Part shown: piece by piece, positions 1-5,117 of the stretch
Position numbering within the stretch: the stretch's first letter is position 1
How the letters are laid out: each line of letters starts with the position of its first letter
Assembly (NCBI GenBank): GCA_937874755.1
Contig: CALNBC010000157.1
Coordinates: forward strand, 1 to 5,117
Direction: 5' to 3'
Source of the DNA: an uncultured Clostridia bacterium
GTDB taxonomy: Bacteria; Bacillota; Clostridia; Christensenellales; CALWSW01
Length of the DNA stretch: 5,117 nt
The notes under the pieces: model-generated
Databases searched by the model: none
What the model saw: the letters and a program-made list of their open reading frames with translations, nothing else
Told to the model about the DNA's origin: nothing
Position numbers and translations under genes: made by a program

Positions 1-183
1 GTGGTAGACGACGAACTCTATGTCTGGCTCAAAGAAAACGACAGGTCGGTAGACGAGGTCTGCGCCTACTTCCACGCGAGGGATGTCATAGAAAAGCGAG
101 TCCTTAGGGTGCTGAGCCCACGTTATGCAAGCGCTGCGAATAAAGGCGCTGCCAAGCCCGATGTTGCCACATTCGTGCAATAG
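1..183 (+). CDS. C-terminal fragment of an unrecognised protein (5' end outside the window)
   Basis: The reading frame is open from the first base to a TAG stop at 181-183, giving 60 residues. The GTG at position 1 has no visible ribosome binding site because the window begins there, so this is most likely the tail of a longer gene. The piece is mostly helical in character and charged: residues 4-40 hold two amphipathic stretches (around DELYVWLKEN and VIEKRVLRVL), followed by a polar, Ala/Lys-containing tail. A short helix, the phrase SVDEVCAYF and a second helix loosely recall the small helical C-terminal part of ImmA/IrrE-type proteins, but no metal-binding motif is in view, so this is only a weak inference. 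It runs toward plsY (convergent). I do not recognise the family and assign no function. Confidence 0.5.
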   Translation: MVDDELYVWLKENDRSVDEVCAYFHARDVIEKRVLRVLSPRYASAANKGAAKPDVATFVQ

Positions 184-198
184 TTAAGTGCAATAGTT
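175..198 (+). repeat. 11-bp tandem direct repeat across a stop codon
   Basis: GTGCAATAGTT occurs at 175-185 and again at 188-198, separated by 2 bases (13-bp period). The first copy contains the TAG stop of the partial gene at the left edge. It could be a small slippage duplication; no function can be assigned. Confidence 0.7.
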
Positions 199-224
199 GA
201 ACAATTGATGTGCACACCGCAAAG

Positions 225-252
225 TTGCTAAAATTGCATATACCCTTATAAT
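225..252 (+). promoter_or_regulatory. Putative sigma-A promoter with no plus-strand gene downstream
   Basis: A perfect -10 box TATAAT (247-252) is preceded at a 16-base spacing by TTGCTA (225-230), which matches the TTGACA -35 consensus at four of six positions. Transcription would start near 259 and run through the hairpins at 276-302 and 326-384 toward the 3' end of plsY on the opposite strand. No plus-strand coding sequence follows. An inverted repeat, AGTTGC (223-228) and GCAACT (256-261), brackets the promoter and could be an operator. The -10 box is convincing and the -35 box is weak. Confidence 0.4.
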
Positions 253-275
253 AGTGCAACTGCAATTCGATAAAT

Positions 276-302
276 AAGCCCCGCAGGTGATTGGCGGGGC
301 TT
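276..302 (-). terminator. Hairpin terminator, second of two after plsY, perhaps bidirectional
   Basis: AAGCCCCGC (276-284) and GCGGGGCTT (294-302) form a perfect 9-bp GC-rich stem with a 9-base loop. On the minus strand the stem runs on into TTATTTAT, a U-rich tract that fits an intrinsic terminator for transcripts coming from plsY. On the plus strand the following bases (GTGCTATT) are less U-rich, so termination of the left-edge gene here is possible but weaker. Confidence 0.65.
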
Positions 303-325
303 GTGCTATTCAGCTGCAAATAAAA

Positions 326-384
326 TGCGCAGAATTGGAGCTCCCTTCCTTAGTTGATGGAAGTTCGTTCAGCGACTCTGCGCA
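326..384 (-). terminator. Branched stem-loop followed by a U-tract just after plsY (terminator or structured 3' RNA)
   Basis: TGCGCAGA (326-333) and TCTGCGCA (377-384) form a perfect 8-bp closing stem 59 bases across. Inside it, CTTCC (345-349) pairs with GGAAG (359-363) around a 9-base loop, and a short TCG/CGA hairpin lies at 364-375. A palindrome, GGAGCTCC, sits at 337-344. Read on the minus strand, the closing stem is followed immediately by TTTTATTT, so it can act as the first terminator of the der-plsY transcript, beginning about 18 nt after the plsY stop. A 59-nt branched structure is larger than a usual intrinsic terminator, so a stable 3'-derived RNA is an alternative. Confidence 0.5.
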
Positions 385-401
385 CCTAAAACTTGCTTGC
401 C

Positions 402-1046
402 TTACTTAAGATTTCTGCCCGTTTGCTGGGCATTGCCGTTGCCGTTTGCACTACCCTTGGACTTGCCGAAGAAGGGATTCTCGGTGCCTTTGAACAGCCT
501 TGCGATGTTTTCCCTGTGGGTGAAGAATATGAGCAGCATCAGCGCGAGGAACAGCAGCACTATGGCGATGCGTCCCATGAACAAGCTTGCGATAAAGAAG
601 GCGACGACTCCGAGCAGCGAGGCGATAGATACGAACCTTGTTATGAGCGCTACGATTAAGCACGCCGCAAAGGTGATGATGGCTACCAGCGGGTTGACCG
701 CGAGCATTACGCCGAAGGTCGAAGCTACGCCCTTGCCGCCCTTAAACCCGTACTGCACTGGCCAGACATGCCCCATGATGCAGAACAGACCGCCAACGAA
801 TATGCCCCAATCGCCGGCTATCCAGCCGCAAATCAGAGTGGCTAGCGCGCCCTTGACTAGGTCGCCAAGGAAGGTCAGCGCTCCCAGACCCCAGCCGAAG
901 GTGCGTACCATGTTTGTGGAGCCTGCGTTACCCGAGCCGAAGTTGCGGATATCCTGCTTTTTGACGCTTTTACTAAGTATTATTGCCGTTTGTATGGTGC
1001 CTATGAAGTAGGCGAGGACGGCGCATACTATAATCTTAAAAGCCAT
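402..1046 (-). CDS. plsY: Acyl-phosphate:glycerol-3-phosphate acyltransferase PlsY
   Basis: PlsY is the integral membrane enzyme that moves an acyl group from acyl-phosphate (made by PlsX) to the sn-1 position of glycerol-3-phosphate, giving lysophosphatidic acid, the first step of phospholipid synthesis in most bacteria. All three family motifs are visible: SGNAGSTNMVR (residues 38-48), GHVWP followed by FKGGKGVAS (92-109, the glycine-rich acyl-phosphate region), and HRENIARLFKGTE (177-189). Several hydrophobic membrane segments lie between them (about 4-25, 53-76, 82-91, 111-135, 140-175). The length of 214 residues is normal, with a polar Gly/Asn-rich tail after residue 192 that is probably dispensable. 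The ATG has AGGAGG 6 nt upstream (1053-1058). The gene lies 18 nt after der, a common pairing in Firmicutes. gpsA, which often follows, is absent; a terminator-like fold comes next. Confidence 0.97.
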   Translation of the reverse strand: MAFKIIVCAVLAYFIGTIQTAIILSKSVKKQDIRNFGSGNAGSTNMVRTFGWGLGALTFLGDLVKGALATLICGWIAGDWGIFVGGLFCIMGHVWPVQYGFKGGKGVASTFGVMLAVNPLVAIITFAACLIVALITRFVSIASLLGVVAFFIASLFMGRIAIVLLFLALMLLIFFTHRENIARLFKGTENPFFGKSKGSANGNGNAQQTGRNLK

Positions 1047-1064
1047 GTTGAACCTCCTGTGCTT

Positions 1065-2396
1065 TTATTTCTCAGATTCCTTTTCCTTTTTTCTAACTAT
1101 AATGCGTAGTGGCGTACCAGTCAATCCAAAGCTTTTGCGTATGTAGTTTTCGAGGTAGCGCTTGTATGAAAAGTGCATTAGCTCCGAGTCGTTAACGAAT
1201 AGCACAAACGTGGGCGGTTGCACAGAAACCTGCGTCGCGTAATAAATCTTCAGCCTGCGCCCCTTGTCGCTCGGGGGCTCTGTAATTGTGATAGCCTCGT
1301 TTATGACGTCGTTCAGCCTGCCGGTAGGAACCCTTATCATGGATTGCGAGTAGACCAAATCCACAAGGTCGAGTATCTTGTTTAGCCTCTGCCCGGTCTT
1401 TGCGGATATATACAGCTGGGGAACATAGCTCATGAAGGCTAAATCCCGGGCGATGTCCTTCTTGAAGGCATCCATAGTGTGTGTGTCCTTCTCAATCAAA
1501 TCCCACTTGTTGATGAGTATGATGCTAGGCTTGCCCTCCTCGTGGCAGTAACCCGCGATTTTGACCGCCTGCTCGCTCATTCCCTCGGTCGCGTCAATCA
1601 CTATAAGGCAAACGTCGCTCCTTCTGACAGAGGCGAAGGCGCGTATGACGCTGTACCGCTCGATGGACTCGTCCTCTACGGAGCGCTTGCGGCGGATGCC
1701 GGCGGTGTCAATTATGCAGTAATTCCTGTCCTCAAAGGTCAGCATAGAATCTATCGAATCCCTGGTGGTGCCCGCAATGTCGGACACGATGGTGCGCTCC
1801 TCGCCGAGTAGCGCGTTCACTAGGGAGCTCTTGCCAACGTTCGGCTTGCCCAGCACAGCGATTTGGATGACGCCTTCTTCTTCCTCCTTGGGGTCGTGCT
1901 CTGGGAAGTGAGAGACGATTTCGTCCAGCAGGTCGCCTATGCCTAAGCCTTGCCCTGATGAAATAGAAAAGGGCTCGCCCATGCCGAGGGCGTAAAAGTC
2001 GTATAGATTGCCCTCGAGGTTGGGGTGGTCTATCTTGTTGACCGCTAGCACAACGGGCTTTTTTGTGTGGCGCAGCATCTGGGCAACGTCGTGGTCGGCG
2101 GGGGTGATGCCTTCTCTGGCGTCGCAAAGGAAGAGTATAACGTCTGCCGTTTCCATGGCGAGCTCCGCCTGGCGGCGCATCTGGGCGATTATTACGTCCT
2201 CGCTGAAGGGCTCTATGCCGCCGGTATCGACGAGTGTGAACTCGTGGTTCAGCCATTCGGCATCGGCGTATATTCGGTCGCGGGTGACGCCGGGGGTATC
2301 CTCCACAATGGCGATGCGCTTGCCCGCTATTTTGTTGAAAAGTGTGGACTTCCCCACATTCGGGCGACCGACTACGGCCACCAGTGGTTTGCTCAT
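1065..2396 (-). CDS. der: Ribosome assembly GTPase Der (EngA)
   Basis: Der is an essential cytoplasmic GTPase with two tandem G domains that binds the large ribosomal subunit during its maturation. The first G domain shows the P-loop GRPNVGKST (residues 10-18), DTGG (57-60) and NKID (120-123). An acidic linker (about 165-175, rich in Glu) leads to the second domain with GKPNVGKSS (183-191), DTAG (230-233), NKWD (296-299) and SAK (331-333). The C-terminal part (about 350-443) fits the KH-like domain and ends in a basic, Lys/Glu-rich tail. The length of 443 residues is typical. The ATG is supported by AAGGAG (2403-2408) at 6-nt spacing. It is the first gene of a probable der-plsY operon, expressed from an upstream promoter near 2605-2633 through a leader of about 200 nt. 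Nothing is truncated or abnormal. Confidence 0.98.
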   Translation of the reverse strand: MSKPLVAVVGRPNVGKSTLFNKIAGKRIAIVEDTPGVTRDRIYADAEWLNHEFTLVDTGGIEPFSEDVIIAQMRRQAELAMETADVILFLCDAREGITPADHDVAQMLRHTKKPVVLAVNKIDHPNLEGNLYDFYALGMGEPFSISSGQGLGIGDLLDEIVSHFPEHDPKEEEEGVIQIAVLGKPNVGKSSLVNALLGEERTIVSDIAGTTRDSIDSMLTFEDRNYCIIDTAGIRRKRSVEDESIERYSVIRAFASVRRSDVCLIVIDATEGMSEQAVKIAGYCHEEGKPSIILINKWDLIEKDTHTMDAFKKDIARDLAFMSYVPQLYISAKTGQRLNKILDLVDLVYSQSMIRVPTGRLNDVINEAITITEPPSDKGRRLKIYYATQVSVQPPTFVLFVNDSELMHFSYKRYLENYIRKSFGLTGTPLRIIVRKKEKESEK

Positions 2397-2415
2397 GGGT
2401 TGCTCCTTTATGTTT

Positions 2416-2440
2416 GCCGCAAAAACCAGGGCGTTGCGGC
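2416..2440 (-). promoter_or_regulatory. Stem-loop just upstream of the der ribosome binding site
   Basis: GCCGCAA (2416-2422) and TTGCGGC (2434-2440) form a perfect 7-bp GC-rich stem with an 11-base loop. In the der mRNA the stem ends 7 nt before the Shine-Dalgarno sequence (2403-2408). It could influence translation start or mRNA stability. This is a structural observation only; no known riboswitch class is recognised. Confidence 0.35.
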
Positions 2441-2446
2441 GGAAAA

Positions 2447-2475
2447 TTCGCTGTATTCCGAGTATTTCGCTGTAT
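2447..2475. repeat. Short direct repeat in the der leader
   Basis: TTCGCTGTAT occurs at 2447-2456 and 2466-2475, a 19-bp period or close to two helical turns. On the minus strand the block reads as ATACAGCGAA, then ATACTCGGA, then ATACAGCGAA, so the middle segment is a degenerate third copy. It could be a binding site for a regulator, or chance. It lies inside the predicted der leader transcript, downstream of the putative promoter. Confidence 0.45.
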
Positions 2476-2488
2476 ATAGGATTGCTTG

Positions 2489-2531
2489 GCTAAGGTGGCG
2501 CTATGCGCAGTGCGCGGTATATGCCCTTAGC
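2489..2531 (-). promoter_or_regulatory. GC-rich stem-loop in the der leader
   Basis: GCTAAGG (2489-2495) and CCTTAGC (2525-2531) form a perfect 7-bp stem enclosing 29 bases that contain GCGC-rich self-complementary segments. No U-tract follows on either strand, so it is not a simple terminator. With the stem at 2416-2440 it suggests a folded leader ahead of der. Function unknown. Confidence 0.3.
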
Positions 2532-2604
2532 GTGCGGTTATTCTTGGCAGATTGAGTAATAATGCAAGTTAAAGCCAAATTTTACATCTATCCTGCCAAA
2601 ATAC

Positions 2605-2633
2605 ATTATACATATTTTTTCCGAAAATTGCAA
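2605..2633 (-). promoter_or_regulatory. Putative sigma-A promoter for the der-plsY operon
   Basis: On the minus strand a perfect TATAAT (2605-2610) is preceded at 17-base spacing by TTGCAA (2628-2633), matching four of six -35 consensus bases. The start of transcription would be near 2598, about 200 nt before the der ATG. The position in the AT-rich divergent gap and the perfect -10 box support it. The long leader it implies is unusual for a housekeeping gene, so another start closer to der cannot be excluded. Confidence 0.5.
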
Positions 2634-2705
2634 AATCAAACCGAATTAAGAATATTATACAAGATTTGCAAAACTGTGAACTAATGGTAAAAACTTAAAA
2701 GATTG

Positions 2706-2734
2706 TTGAGAATTGCACTAATTGGCTGTATAAT
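2706..2734 (+). promoter_or_regulatory. Strong sigma-A promoter of the secreted Ig-like protein gene
   Basis: TTGAGA (2706-2711, five of six -35 bases) and TATAAT (2729-2734, perfect -10) are separated by the ideal 17 bases. The predicted start near 2741 gives a leader of about 50 nt that ends in a very strong ribosome binding site, AAGGAGG (2776-2782), 9 nt before the ATG. Together these suggest vigorous vegetative expression. Confidence 0.8.
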
Positions 2735-2791
2735 ACAAATGAATAGAAGTGCATTTTTACAAAGTACCGTTCTTTAAGGAGGAGTCCCCCT

Positions 2792-4381
2792 ATGAAAAAA
2801 CGCGCAGCAATAATCCTCGCCCTAGTTATGCTGACCGGTGTGTTGGTCGGCTTGATGCCCGCCACTGCAGCGGCGGCGACCGACTACTACTATAACATCG
2901 CCCCAGTCACCAGCGGCGCGGGGTACAGCTTTCCCATCGACCTCGCCGCGAACGAGACCGTCAAGCGCGACTATAATACCGCCATCGTGCAGGTATCCGG
3001 TCCGCATTATACGGAAACTACAAACGTAGCCGGAACGCTTGACGCAACTGTAATTGGCATCGCCAACGGCAGCACCATAGTCAACGTCGTCAACGCATCG
3101 GGTGCGGTGGTCAAGGTTTACAACGTAACCGTTTCTTCATCGGGCGGCGCGGCTCTGGTAGACGTTTCCACCGCCTCCATCGAACTCTCTATGCGGCTGA
3201 CCACCCAGTACCCCAACGTGTTCACCGGCGAGAGGGTTACCCTCACCGCGGTTGTGAAGAACGGTTCCACTGTAGTTTCCCCCAGCCAGCTTCGCTATAA
3301 CTGGACTTTGGACGGCACAGCAGGCATAGCGGGCGGCATTGCCACCAGTTCCTACGGCTCTGTGGCGACCATCACCCTCAACACTGTTCCGTTTGCTACA
3401 GATGGTACCGCCATCAAGGCTAGCCTGGTGGTTTACGGCGCAAACGGCAGTTCCAAAACAGCAACGATTGACTCCACGGCAGGCACCGTCTACCCCTACA
3501 GCGGCTCGACCGCAATAACTGGCGGCGTCAAGGCATACTGCGGCAAGGTCAACTACTTCTATCTCGACCGCGACAACGGCGGCGTTTCCATCAGCGGCTC
3601 CTCCATCGGAACGCTGGACTCCTTCACCAACCTGGGTCGCACGTTCACCGCTCCCGTAGGTCGCTCTGTGGGCATGGTGCGCTACATGGCAGACGCTGCC
3701 CCCAGAACCGTCACCTTCACCCCCGCGCTACTCACCTACGATATAGTCGCAGGCATCAAGAAGGGCACCGGTTCCTCCGTTACACCGCCTCCCACCGGCG
3801 GCTATGGCTTCCTGACCCTCGTGAACGGCTACACGATAATCGAATCCGTCGAAAACTCCAATAACCTAGCGGTTATGTCCCCCGGCTCCACCCAGCAGAT
3901 TACCTCTGCCATGTTGGGCGGCGTGCCCGTCACCGCCCCCCTCATGACCTACAAGATAAAAGACCCCAAGGTCGCAACTGTCTCCTCCGCAGGCCTTATT
4001 ACCGCTCTCTCGACGGGTGTTACCACCCTCGAGGTCTACTGCAACAACGTACAGGTCATCGGAAAGTACCTGTTTGTGCTCAATGATGCAGGCGAACCCG
4101 AAGAGGTCGAAGGGCTGAAGATTGGTCTGTCCTCCGTCACCCGCAAGCTAGCCACCCAGAAGAACACCCGCTTCCGCGTCAAGTCGAGTGTCATAACCTT
4201 CAACGGCGAAAAGCTCAAGCATAAGGACGTTGAATGGTCCTCCAGCAAGACCTCTGTCGCCACCGTTGACGCAAACGGCTACGTCAGAATCAAAGCGAAG
4301 GGCACCTGCTACATCTACGCCTCCTATATTGACGGCGACGGCGAGGAATACACAACCCGCTTCAAGGTTACAGTAAAATAA
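2792..4381 (+). CDS. Secreted multidomain protein with bacterial Ig-like (BIG2-type) modules
   Basis: The 529-residue product begins with a classical Sec signal peptide: MKKR, a hydrophobic core at about 5-22, and an Ala-rich cleavage region with a likely cut near residue 29 (AAA then TD). The mature part is beta-rich and rich in Thr, Ser, Val and Gly. The last module (about 437-529) is a clear BIG2 domain: EWSSSKTSVATVDANGYV at 481-498, then GTCYIYASY and a closing KVTVK. Another (about 340-430) has DPKVATVSSAGLITAL at 391-406. A degenerate copy near 45-114 has IGIANGSTIVNVV (88-100). Residues 125-325 look like further Ig-like folds that I cannot classify, and a TPPPTGG linker sits at 331-337. 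BIG2 modules usually serve adhesion, carbohydrate binding or spacing in surface proteins. There is no catalytic motif, LPXTG signal, S-layer homology domain or C-terminal membrane anchor, so the protein is probably released or held non-covalently. It is monocistronic, with its own promoter and terminator. Function unknown. Confidence 0.93.
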   Translation: MKKRAAIILALVMLTGVLVGLMPATAAAATDYYYNIAPVTSGAGYSFPIDLAANETVKRDYNTAIVQVSGPHYTETTNVAGTLDATVIGIANGSTIVNVVNASGAVVKVYNVTVSSSGGAALVDVSTASIELSMRLTTQYPNVFTGERVTLTAVVKNGSTVVSPSQLRYNWTLDGTAGIAGGIATSSYGSVATITLNTVPFATDGTAIKASLVVYGANGSSKTATIDSTAGTVYPYSGSTAITGGVKAYCGKVNYFYLDRDNGGVSISGSSIGTLDSFTNLGRTFTAPVGRSVGMVRYMADAAPRTVTFTPALLTYDIVAGIKKGTGSSVTPPPTGGYGFLTLVNGYTIIESVENSNNLAVMSPGSTQQITSAMLGGVPVTAPLMTYKIKDPKVATVSSAGLITALSTGVTTLEVYCNNVQVIGKYLFVLNDAGEPEEVEGLKIGLSSVTRKLATQKNTRFRVKSSVITFNGEKLKHKDVEWSSSKTSVATVDANGYVRIKAKGTCYIYASYIDGDGEEYTTRFKVTVK

Positions 4382-4400
4382 GTAACAAATCTAAAACAAG

Positions 4401-4428
4401 GGCGAAGCGCTTCACGCTTCGCCTTTTT
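4401..4428 (+). terminator. Strong intrinsic terminator after the Ig-like protein gene
   Basis: GGCGAAGCG (4401-4409) and CGCTTCGCC (4415-4423) form a perfect 9-bp stem around a 5-base loop, followed directly by TTTTT (4424-4428), 20 bases after the stop codon. A-rich sequence before the stem adds some minus-strand terminator character, but no minus-strand gene needs it. Confidence 0.95.
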
Positions 4429-4490
4429 GCGTATGCGGTGTTTATTAGTCTGCTATGGGCGCAAATAATAGGTGGAATGAACGCGAAAAG

Positions 4491-4525
4491 CCCCAAGCCC
4501 GGCAACCTGCGGGCGCAGTATGGGG
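4491..4525. other. Interrupted GC-rich stem-loop between the terminator and the glycosylase promoter
   Basis: GCCCG (4497-4501) pairs with CGGGC (4510-4514) around an 8-base loop, and the outer CCCC (4491-4494) can pair with GGGG (4522-4525) across asymmetric internal loops. No U-tract follows on the plus strand. It lies upstream of the predicted start of the next transcript, so a role is unclear; chance in GC-rich spacer is possible. Confidence 0.25.
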
Positions 4526-4540
4526 GAAGGTTAAGAAGTG

Positions 4541-4570
4541 TTGCCGATTTTGCTTGAATTGGTGTATAGT
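4541..4570 (+). promoter_or_regulatory. Putative promoter of the uracil-DNA glycosylase gene
   Basis: TTGCCG (4541-4546) and TATAGT (4565-4570, five of six -10 bases) are separated by 18 bases. Transcription would begin near 4577, giving a leader of about 33 nt to the TTG start. Since a strong terminator lies upstream, a dedicated promoter is expected in this gap. Confidence 0.5.
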
Positions 4571-4598
4571 AAAGCAATGACACATATCCATAACGAAT

Positions 4599-4604
4599 AA
4601 GGAG
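4599..4604 (+). promoter_or_regulatory. Ribosome binding site that sets the TTG start of the glycosylase
   Basis: AAGGAG (4599-4604) lies 5 nt before TTG (4610-4612). An in-frame TAA at 4598-4600 rules out any earlier start in this frame, and the next in-frame ATG (codon 39) would remove two iron-sulfur cysteines. The TTG is therefore the start. Confidence 0.85.
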
Positions 4605-4609
4605 CAGCT

Positions 4610-5117
4610 TTGGAACTGACTTGGGAAGCGCTTTTCGCCTCGATAAACAGCTGTGCGCGGTGCAGGCTCTGCGCTGCGAGGCAAAACGCAGTGCCGGGCG
4701 AAGGCTCCCCAAGAAGCGGAATAATGTTCGTGGGCGAAGGCCCGGGCAGGGACGAGGACGAATCGGGGCGACCCTTCGTGGGCAAAGCCGGGCAACTGCT
4801 AAACAAGATGATAGCCGCTATTGACCTTTCTCGCGAGGATGTGTATATTGCGAACATCGTCAAGTGCCGTCCACCGAACAACCGCACCCCCGAGCAAAGC
4901 GAGGCGATTGCTTGCCTGCCTTACCTTCGGGCGCAGTTCCTGCTCCTTTCCCCCAAAATAATCGTGTGCCTCGGGGCGACAGCGGCGAGGTATGTATACG
5001 ATGAGAATGTGCGCATAAAGCGGGACAGGGGCGCCTTTATAAACAAAAAGGGAATATGGATAGTGCCCACTTACCAACCCAGCGCGCTGCTGCGCATATT
5101 CTCATCGTATACATACC
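4610..5117 (+). CDS. Family 4 uracil-DNA glycosylase, iron-sulfur type (3' end missing; last ~21 bases suspect)
   Basis: Family 4 uracil-DNA glycosylases remove uracil, arising from cytosine deamination or misincorporation, to start base-excision repair; they carry a [4Fe-4S] cluster. Starting at TTG, the frame stays open to the window edge (169 complete codons; family members are usually about 190-220 aa). Four cysteines in the family's spacing are present: C15 and C18 (CARC), C86 (VKCRPPNNRTP) and C102. The active-site motif GEGPGRDED lies at 42-50, followed by GRPFVGKAGQLL (53-64). IVCLGATAA (118-126) and PTYQPSALLR (153-162) match later conserved strands. Two oddities: the usual His of the HPSALLR motif is Gln (Q156), and the sequence after R162 is the reverse complement of an upstream segment, so residues 163-169 are probably not genuine. 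It has its own promoter after a strong terminator. Confidence 0.93.
   Translation, partial: MELTWEALFASINSCARCRLCAARQNAVPGEGSPRSGIMFVGEGPGRDEDESGRPFVGKAGQLLNKMIAAIDLSREDVYIANIVKCRPPNNRTPEQSEAIACLPYLRAQFLLLSPKIIVCLGATAARYVYDENVRIKRDRGAFINKKGIWIVPTYQPSALLRIFSSYTY
4989..5117. repeat. 26-bp near-perfect inverted repeat ending at the window edge
   Basis: The left arm is 4989-5014 and the right arm 5092-5117. They are reverse complements at 25 of 26 positions, with a single G/T mismatch (5009 against 5097) and a 77-base spacer. Both arms lie inside the glycosylase reading frame. The right arm runs to the last base of the window. It is most easily read as a fold-back chimera, with the switch at the short shared TGCGCA. 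Confidence 0.9.

Larger units (their letters stand above)
2397..2791. other. Divergent intergenic region between der and the secreted Ig-like protein gene
   Basis: This 395-base stretch carries no convincing gene. The left part (about 2410-2560) is GC-rich with two stem-loops and a direct repeat, and would be transcribed as the der leader. The right part (about 2560-2790) is AT-rich and holds the putative leftward promoter at 2605-2633 and a near-consensus rightward promoter at 2706-2734. A second possible leftward -10 box (TATAAT on the minus strand, 2654-2659) lacks a well-spaced -35 box. A small frame at 2503-2559 (+) has no ribosome binding site and is not called. Confidence 0.8.

Noticed and set aside
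326..384. tRNA-like fold (8-bp acceptor-like stem with internal hairpins)
   Set aside because: At 59 nt it is too short; there is no T-arm with the GTTCRA consensus and no 7-base anticodon loop (the loop is 9 bases).
397..1011. Long plus-strand open frame of 204 codons opposite plsY
   Set aside because: It is the antisense shadow of plsY. The product has no domain-like pattern, no ribosome binding site precedes it, and the minus strand carries all three PlsY motifs.
1732..2555. Several open frames overlapping der on both strands (1732-2256 minus, 2008-2493 plus, 2067-2555 plus)
   Set aside because: They are out-of-frame shadows of the der coding sequence; one is an Arg-rich low-complexity translation, and none has a start signal or family motif.
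2503..2559. 18-codon plus-strand frame in the der leader region
   Set aside because: No ribosome binding site or promoter is in suitable position, and it overlaps the stem-loop at 2489-2531.
4577..4600. Seven-codon frame ATG...TAA just before the glycosylase, its stop overlapping the ribosome binding site
   Set aside because: It has no ribosome binding site of its own, and the predicted transcript starts about at its ATG. It matters only as the in-frame stop that fixes the glycosylase start.
4368..4887. Minus-strand open frames opposite the terminator and the glycosylase
   Set aside because: They are shadows of the plus-strand glycosylase gene and spacer, with no start signals or recognisable motifs.
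1..5117. CRISPR array, insertion sequence, attachment site or defence system
   Set aside because: No regularly spaced repeats, transposase frame, integrase or defence-type genes are visible. The only long inverted repeat is at the contig edge and looks artefactual.

Overview
The window looks like a whole short contig from an uncultured member of the Firmicutes, most likely Clostridia. The supporting signs are a der-plsY operon, strong AGGAGG-type ribosome binding sites, sigma-A promoters in AT-rich gaps, a secreted bacterial Ig-like (BIG2) protein, a TTG-started family 4 uracil-DNA glycosylase, and moderate GC content. No mobile element, CRISPR array, rRNA or tRNA is visible.

Layout, left to right. 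(1) 1-183 (+) is the C-terminal end of an unrecognised protein. (2) 184-401 is a convergent intergenic region. It holds an orphan plus-strand promoter, a GC-rich hairpin, and a branched fold followed by a U-rich tract on the minus strand; these end the der-plsY transcript. (3) 402-1046 (-) is plsY, the acyl-phosphate:glycerol-3-phosphate acyltransferase. (4) 1065-2396 (-) is der, the double-GTPase ribosome assembly factor, 18 nt upstream of plsY and probably cotranscribed. (5) 2397-2791 is a divergent regulatory region: a long, structured leader and promoter for der-plsY leftward, and a near-consensus promoter for the next gene rightward. (6) 2792-4381 (+) is a secreted protein of 529 aa made mostly of Ig-like modules, closed by a textbook terminator. 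(7) 4610-5117 (+) is the first 169 codons of a family 4 uracil-DNA glycosylase, cut by the window end.

der and plsY are core housekeeping genes (ribosome maturation and phospholipid synthesis) and form the only clear operon. The Ig-like protein and the glycosylase each have their own promoter, and nothing ties them to the operon or to each other.

No convincing new biological system is visible. The strongest unusual signal is at the right edge: the last 26 bases are a near-exact reverse complement of a stretch about 80 bases upstream. They replace the expected continuation of the glycosylase just after its conserved PSALLR motif. This fits a fold-back (amplification or assembly) chimera better than natural sequence, so the last ~21 bases should not be trusted. 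Lesser points of interest are the branched RNA fold after plsY, an orphan promoter firing into that region, and the repeat-bearing leader of der.
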